This document shows positions 7,121 through 9,833 of a stretch of 9,833 nt of DNA, piece by piece (positions within the stretch are counted from its first letter, which is position 1; each line of letters begins with the position of its first letter). Origin of the DNA: Desulfobacterales bacterium (GTDB lineage: Bacteria > Desulfobacterota > Desulfobacteria > Desulfobacterales > JAHEIW01); assembly GCA_030145015.1 (NCBI GenBank), contig JAQYWI010000142.1:1-9833 (forward strand), written 5' to 3'. The notes below the pieces were generated by a model. That model saw only the letters and a list, made by a program, of their open reading frames with translations. It was not told the origin of the DNA and searched no databases. The translations under genes and the position numbers were made by a program.

Positions 7121-7726
7121 TTGGCAACCCCGACTGTACCGGCTGATCGTTATTCAGACACGGGTCCTGCCCTCGGTGACTATACGAGCGTATTACTTCA
7201 AAGGTACGTCGAAATCCTTGAGAAATCATCGAAGGTTCAGGTGCTTGATATAGGACCCGTTTGTGAAGAAAATATCATCTATTTTGCACGACGCGTGAAG
7301 CGGTTTCATGTCTGTGACATGTTTTTGCGAATGAACCGGAACAAACGTGAAGGTCTGCCATCTATAGCGGTTTGGAAACATTTAGACTATGCTTCGCAAA
7401 GTTTCGATGGAATCAACCTGTGGGATTTTATCGATCATTTAAATGATGATCAAGTCGGCAGATTGGTGGGCCTTTGCCATTCCCTGCTCAAACCAAGGGG
7501 CATGCTGATAATAACCAGCTTTGAAGAGCAACCGGCACCATCGCCAATAAATTCCTTTGTCATACAGGATAACTACCGGCTAACCTTTCGTCTTCAGAAT
7601 CACCTGAATCTACCCTGGCATTACCGCAGCAACAGAGTCCTAACACACATGCTGTCAGCATTTCCGTCGGTTAAGTCCTTCCTTTATCGAAATGGTATAA
7701 GGGAGTTTCTATGTAGACGTGATTAG
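7121..7726 (+). CDS. Small class I methyltransferase-like protein with degenerate SAM motif
   Basis: This 201-residue protein shows the layout of a Rossmann-fold SAM-dependent methyltransferase. The first strand is VQVLDIG (39-45), an acidic second-strand region is HVCDMF (63-68), a motif near 95-107 reads FDGINLWDFIDHL, and LLKPRGMLIITSF (122-134) matches the usual LkPGG.l..t strand. Motif I lacks the GxGxG pattern: after Gly45 it reads PVCEEN. The conserved double Gly of the LKPGG turn is also RG. It may bind SAM weakly, bind another ligand, or be a non-catalytic relative. The start is a TTG, supported by AAGGAG at 7106-7111, 9 nt upstream and inside the end of the bactofilin gene. The 3-bp gap to that gene points to co-translation, so a role linked to the bactofilin or cell envelope is plausible but unproven. 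The substrate is unknown. Confidence 0.72.
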   Translation: MATPTVPADRYSDTGPALGDYTSVLLQRYVEILEKSSKVQVLDIGPVCEENIIYFARRVKRFHVCDMFLRMNRNKREGLPSIAVWKHLDYASQSFDGINLWDFIDHLNDDQVGRLVGLCHSLLKPRGMLIITSFEEQPAPSPINSFVIQDNYRLTFRLQNHLNLPWHYRSNRVLTHMLSAFPSVKSFLYRNGIREFLCRRD

Positions 7727-7758
7727 AACCCATCCCAAAAATGCGTCTAAAGCTTAAC

Positions 7759-7776
7759 GCCTTTTTAGGCTTTTTA
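7759..7776 (+). terminator. Weak candidate intrinsic terminator between convergent genes
   Basis: A short hairpin GCCT-TTTT-AGGC (7759-7770) is followed by TTTTT (7771-7775). It lies between the stop of the methyltransferase-like gene (7726) and the stop of the convergent lipoprotein gene (7777). The stem is only 4 bp, so the call rests mostly on position and the T-run. Confidence 0.4.
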
Positions 7777-8571
7777 TCAGTTTGTCGCTTGTAGCTTAGT
7801 TCCATCCCAAGGGCAGAACTTATAAGCTCCACTCAGCTTCTCCCCGCAGGATGGGCATATCTTTACTGGAAGAAGTGAGCCCAAAGGTAACCTCCACCTA
7901 AACTCCTTTTCACCGTATTTAAGGGAAAAGGCTCCTTCGCTCTTCGCTTCAACAATCTTCTGGCCTTTTTTGTTCTCAGTTGGGAATAAAATGAAATGAG
8001 AATTTTGCCCAAATGGTCCGAGCATATTGGCAAGCATAGGTTTCATCATTGATAAGAAATTCTTGGCGTTTATTTCGATCTTGTCCATACTGAGTGGGGG
8101 ATAAACAGTTCCGTGGCTATCTCTAATATAAACGCTTGATCGAATATCTGCTTCGGATTTATATGTAATTCCGCCAAATGCACCTATCTTGCCATCAATA
8201 ACAGCGATAAGCGTATAAGGGCGAAGGACTTTCAGGGCCTCCTCAATCTGGGCCTTTGAAGCTGAAGGATTCTGTGAAAATGAAGCCCGCCAGAATTCAT
8301 TTGGAGTCCACCAAACCAACACAAGTCGATTTAAATTCTGAGTCACCTTTTGGGTCTCACTTATTAATGCTTGGATGTCTACTTTAAACTCACCCTCTTT
8401 CACCTCTTCCTTAACTAACGGTTTTTCCTTTTCAACCTTCGCTACCTCTTTAGAAGGTGGCTTGGTCTCTTTGTCTTCCGCTATCATCTGCTCTTTAGCA
8501 CATGAGGTCAGCAAAAAAATAGATAAACAAGAAAAAATCAGAAGTATTGCAATAAATAAATTCCTATTCAT
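7777..8571 (-). CDS. Lipoprotein with C-terminal zinc-ribbon-like tail, function unknown
   Basis: This 264-residue protein begins with a basic N-terminus, a hydrophobic stretch (4-22) and a lipobox L21-T-S-C24, so it should be cut by signal peptidase II and lipidated at Cys24. Residues 26-62 are a Lys/Glu-rich linker of low complexity. The central part (about 63-230) is a mixed globular region that I do not recognise. It contains WWTPNEFWRAS, a strand-like LIAVIDGKIGAFGGITY and IRDSHGTVYPPL. The C-terminus (239-256) holds CPSC...CPWD: Cys239, Cys242, Cys253 and Asp256, a zinc-ribbon variant in which the fourth ligand is Asp, followed by GTKL. The start is strongly supported by AAGGAGG (minus strand, 8581-8587) 9 nt upstream. 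The gene is monocistronic by position: it converges with the bactofilin pair and lies downstream of the transposase on the same strand, 69 bp away. Confidence 0.85.
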   Translation of the reverse strand: MNRNLFIAILLIFSCLSIFLLTSCAKEQMIAEDKETKPPSKEVAKVEKEKPLVKEEVKEGEFKVDIQALISETQKVTQNLNRLVLVWWTPNEFWRASFSQNPSASKAQIEEALKVLRPYTLIAVIDGKIGAFGGITYKSEADIRSSVYIRDSHGTVYPPLSMDKIEINAKNFLSMMKPMLANMLGPFGQNSHFILFPTENKKGQKIVEAKSEGAFSLKYGEKEFRWRLPLGSLLPVKICPSCGEKLSGAYKFCPWDGTKLQATN

Positions 8572-8637
8572 AAATGCTTACCTCCTTACTATTAATTCGC
8601 TCTCCATTTCTCGCAAAAATTTTCATGCCCGGGAAAA

Positions 8638-8669
8638 GGGTCAGATCTTTGAAATTGACAAATTGATAA
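8638..8669 (+). repeat. Left terminal inverted repeat of the transposase element
   Basis: The sequence begins GGGTCAGATCTTT, then G, AAATTGACA and AATTGATAA. It matches the reverse complement of 9671-9703, differing by a G/T change, a one-base gap and one change near the inner end. It overlaps the 3' end of the transposase gene: the stop codon and the last codons (INLSISKI) are written in this repeat. AGATCT inside it is a perfect palindrome. Confidence 0.85.
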
Positions 8670-9651
8670 CCTGTTCCTTGATTTGCTTAAACTGTTTATT
8701 TAGTTTGCGACTTGATTTTAATTTGGCCCTCAGACGCGCCCGGCTCTGGCTGACAGTGCTGTAATCTACGCCAAAGACAGCACCAATTTCGGCTTGCTTT
8801 TCGTTGCTGTACCGGTAACTTAACTCCATGGCCATCTGGCGTAATTCTTTGAGCTTGGTTTTACGGTCCAGAAGCTCTTCAGTTTGAACCTGCCCCGCTC
8901 GGGCAACTTCTTCTATGATGTGCTCAGCGGATATATCATGCTGCAGTTTTCTAAGCGATGGTATCTCACGCTGTTTCTCGCGTGGAAGCTTCTTTTTGAC
9001 CCATTTAACAAAACTTTGGGTTCCGAGTATCGATTGATGCACCACCTCTTCAAAAGGATTTTCAATCTCTGCTTCAATTCCCTGCTGCACATATGCCCGG
9101 TACCGGCGCCGGCCTTGCGCTGAGTCTTCGCCGAAGTAAGTCTTTAACAGCCAGCCATAATCGATGTGCTTATCTCTGGTTCTCAGATAACAATAGCCCG
9201 GGTAGGTGCTCCAGGGGAACTTTGTAAGATAATCGGACTTGTTTTGAGTATCGGTATTTTTAAACTGTCCGGGGCGAATCGGATTTAAATGTATATAGCG
9301 ACTCAGCGGCAATAAATATTCATCTGCTTGTACCAGCAAAGACTTAAAGCGGCCCTGAAAAACATGGCCGCTGCGTCCATGGCGGCGATTAAACCTTACC
9401 GTGTAGGTGACCAAAAAATGACGCATAAACTCGCTCAGATTGGCATAGGCGGTTTGAACCAGCAGATGAAAGTGATTGGCCATCAGAACGTAGGCAATCA
9501 GTTTGACACTGAACGTTTCACAGCTATCGGCCAAGGCATCAATAAAGCTGCTGCGGTCAGTGTCAGTGATAAAGATATCCTCACGACGGTTGCCCCGGTT
9601 CATCACATGGTAATAGGCGCCAGGATATTGGATTCTCAAAGGGCGTGCCAT
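8641..9651 (-). CDS. REP-associated-type Y1 (HUH) transposase with C-terminal helix-turn-helix
   Basis: This 336-residue protein is a single-strand DNA transposase of the IS200-like/REP-associated (TnpA_REP, RAYT) group. The N-terminus MARPLRIQYPGAYYHVMNRG is typical of the group. The metal-binding HUH motif is H60-F-H62 in LMANHFHLLVQ, and the nucleophile is predicted to be Tyr119 in SRYIHLNPIR. GHVFQGRFKS (95-104) is another conserved block. The C-terminal third carries a helix-turn-helix of the DnaA/Trp-repressor kind (about 265-305: YRYSNEKQAEIGAVFGVDYS, then TVSQSRARL). No Shine-Dalgarno sequence stands before the ATG. The right inverted repeat has TTGACA (minus strand, 9681-9686) 16 bp before TAAATA (9659-9664), so a transcript might begin at or next to the ATG. 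The C-terminal residues are encoded by the left inverted repeat. All key catalytic residues are present and no frame break is seen. Confidence 0.93.
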   Translation of the reverse strand: MARPLRIQYPGAYYHVMNRGNRREDIFITDTDRSSFIDALADSCETFSVKLIAYVLMANHFHLLVQTAYANLSEFMRHFLVTYTVRFNRRHGRSGHVFQGRFKSLLVQADEYLLPLSRYIHLNPIRPGQFKNTDTQNKSDYLTKFPWSTYPGYCYLRTRDKHIDYGWLLKTYFGEDSAQGRRRYRAYVQQGIEAEIENPFEEVVHQSILGTQSFVKWVKKKLPREKQREIPSLRKLQHDISAEHIIEEVARAGQVQTEELLDRKTKLKELRQMAMELSYRYSNEKQAEIGAVFGVDYSTVSQSRARLRAKLKSSRKLNKQFKQIKEQVINLSISKI

Positions 9652-9670
9652 AAGCCGTTATTTACACTTT

Positions 9671-9703
9671 TCATCAATTATGTCAATTTAAAAGATCTGA
9701 CCC
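9671..9703 (-). repeat. Right terminal inverted repeat of the transposase element
   Basis: Read on the minus strand it begins GGGTCAGATCTTT, then T, AAATTGACA, T, AATTGATGA. It is the partner of 8638-8669 and lies 19 bp upstream of the transposase ATG. It contains a perfect -35-like TTGACA directed towards the transposase gene. Confidence 0.85.
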
Positions 9704-9706
9704 CTT

Positions 9707-9833
9707 CATTTCACGCGCAGCACATTAGCAGATGCAAATGAGAAAAGAGATTGGCGCATTTACCGTGATTTTGCTCAAATTCTCATCCGCCATGCCAGAA
9801 AGCTATATGCCGATGAAGACTTTGGTCTTCAGC
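9707..9833 (+). pseudogene. IS4-type transposase fragment, 5' part missing, continues past window end
   Basis: The plus-strand frame reading HFTRSTLADANEKRDWRIY, then RDFAQILIRHARKLYADEDF, is open to the end of the window. It resembles, from memory, the internal region of IS4-family transposases with an N-terminal DUF4372 domain, where a block like RSTLADANEKRDWRIY lies roughly 90-100 residues from the start. The frame has an in-frame TGA at 9698-9700, inside the right inverted repeat of the neighbouring element, and no start codon or upstream homologous sequence. The N-terminal quarter is therefore missing, and the break coincides with the element end within about 10 bp. The rest of the gene cannot be judged because the window stops. 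A different family is possible, since only about 42 codons are visible. Confidence 0.65.

Larger units (their letters stand above)
8638..9703. mobile_element. Inverted-repeat-bounded REP-associated-type (Y1/HUH) transposase element
   Basis: An element of about 1.07 kb holds one transposase gene (minus strand) between imperfect inverted repeats of about 32-33 bp. The outermost shared bases are GGGTCAGATCTTT. No convincing target-site duplication is seen: the left flank ends CCCGGGAAAA and the right flank begins CTTCATTTCA. That is expected for HUH enzymes, which cut single strands without duplicating the target. Because no cargo is present and the open reading frame is intact, the element may still be active or recently active. 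Confidence 0.75.

Noticed and set aside
8564..8626. A 20-codon minus-strand frame (MKIFARNGERI...) overlapping the lipoprotein start
   Set aside because: It has no ribosome site of its own, is tiny, and overlaps the well-supported lipoprotein start and its Shine-Dalgarno.
8628..9712. Target-site duplication around the transposase element
   Set aside because: The flanks share only short A/T-rich similarity (such as TTTCAT), too weak to count as a duplication.
9328..9741. 137-codon plus-strand frame over the transposase start and right repeat
   Set aside because: It is antisense to the well-supported transposase gene and shows no family motif.

Overview
The window looks like the chromosome of a Desulfobacterota (former Deltaproteobacteria) bacterium, probably of the Desulfobacterales type. 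This is inferred from the protein mix, not from a marker gene: a split adenosylcobalamin-dependent acyl-CoA mutase, a heterodimeric ABC exporter pair, a bactofilin, and a REP-associated-type (Y1/HUH) transposase with GGGTCAGATCTTT ends. No rRNA, tRNA or CRISPR array is visible.

Layout. Positions 1-152 are non-coding and packed with short perfect or near-perfect hairpins. Positions 153-2431 (minus strand) are a two-gene operon: a small B12-binding subunit first, then a large TIM-barrel subunit of an acyl-CoA mutase. The cobalamin-binding motif is intact, but the residues that hold the substrate in methylmalonyl-CoA mutase are replaced, so the substrate is probably not methylmalonyl-CoA. A short divergent region (about 2432-2545) separates this operon from two tightly linked plus-strand genes (2546-6444) for the two halves of an ABC exporter. 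One half has a degenerate and the other a consensus ATPase centre, and the second half has an inserted loop of about 110 residues predicted to lie outside the membrane. After a 145-bp gap holding a good candidate promoter comes a bactofilin (6590-7117), followed 3 bp later by a small methyltransferase-like protein (7121-7726).

The right-hand part is more accessory. A minus-strand lipoprotein with a C-terminal zinc-ribbon-like tail (7777-8571) converges on the bactofilin pair. Next is a REP-associated-type transposase (8641-9651) bounded by imperfect inverted repeats of about 32 bp, one of which encodes the last residues of the transposase. Directly outside the right repeat a reading frame runs off the window end that resembles the middle of an IS4-type transposase lacking its N-terminus.

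How the genes fit together. The two mutase genes clearly form one enzyme, and the two ABC genes clearly form one transporter. The bactofilin and the methyltransferase-like gene are translationally close and may act together. No evidence joins these modules into a single pathway. The most unusual items are the mutase active site, the loop insertion in the exporter, the exported zinc-ribbon lipoprotein, the hairpin array and the inverted-repeat-bounded transposase.
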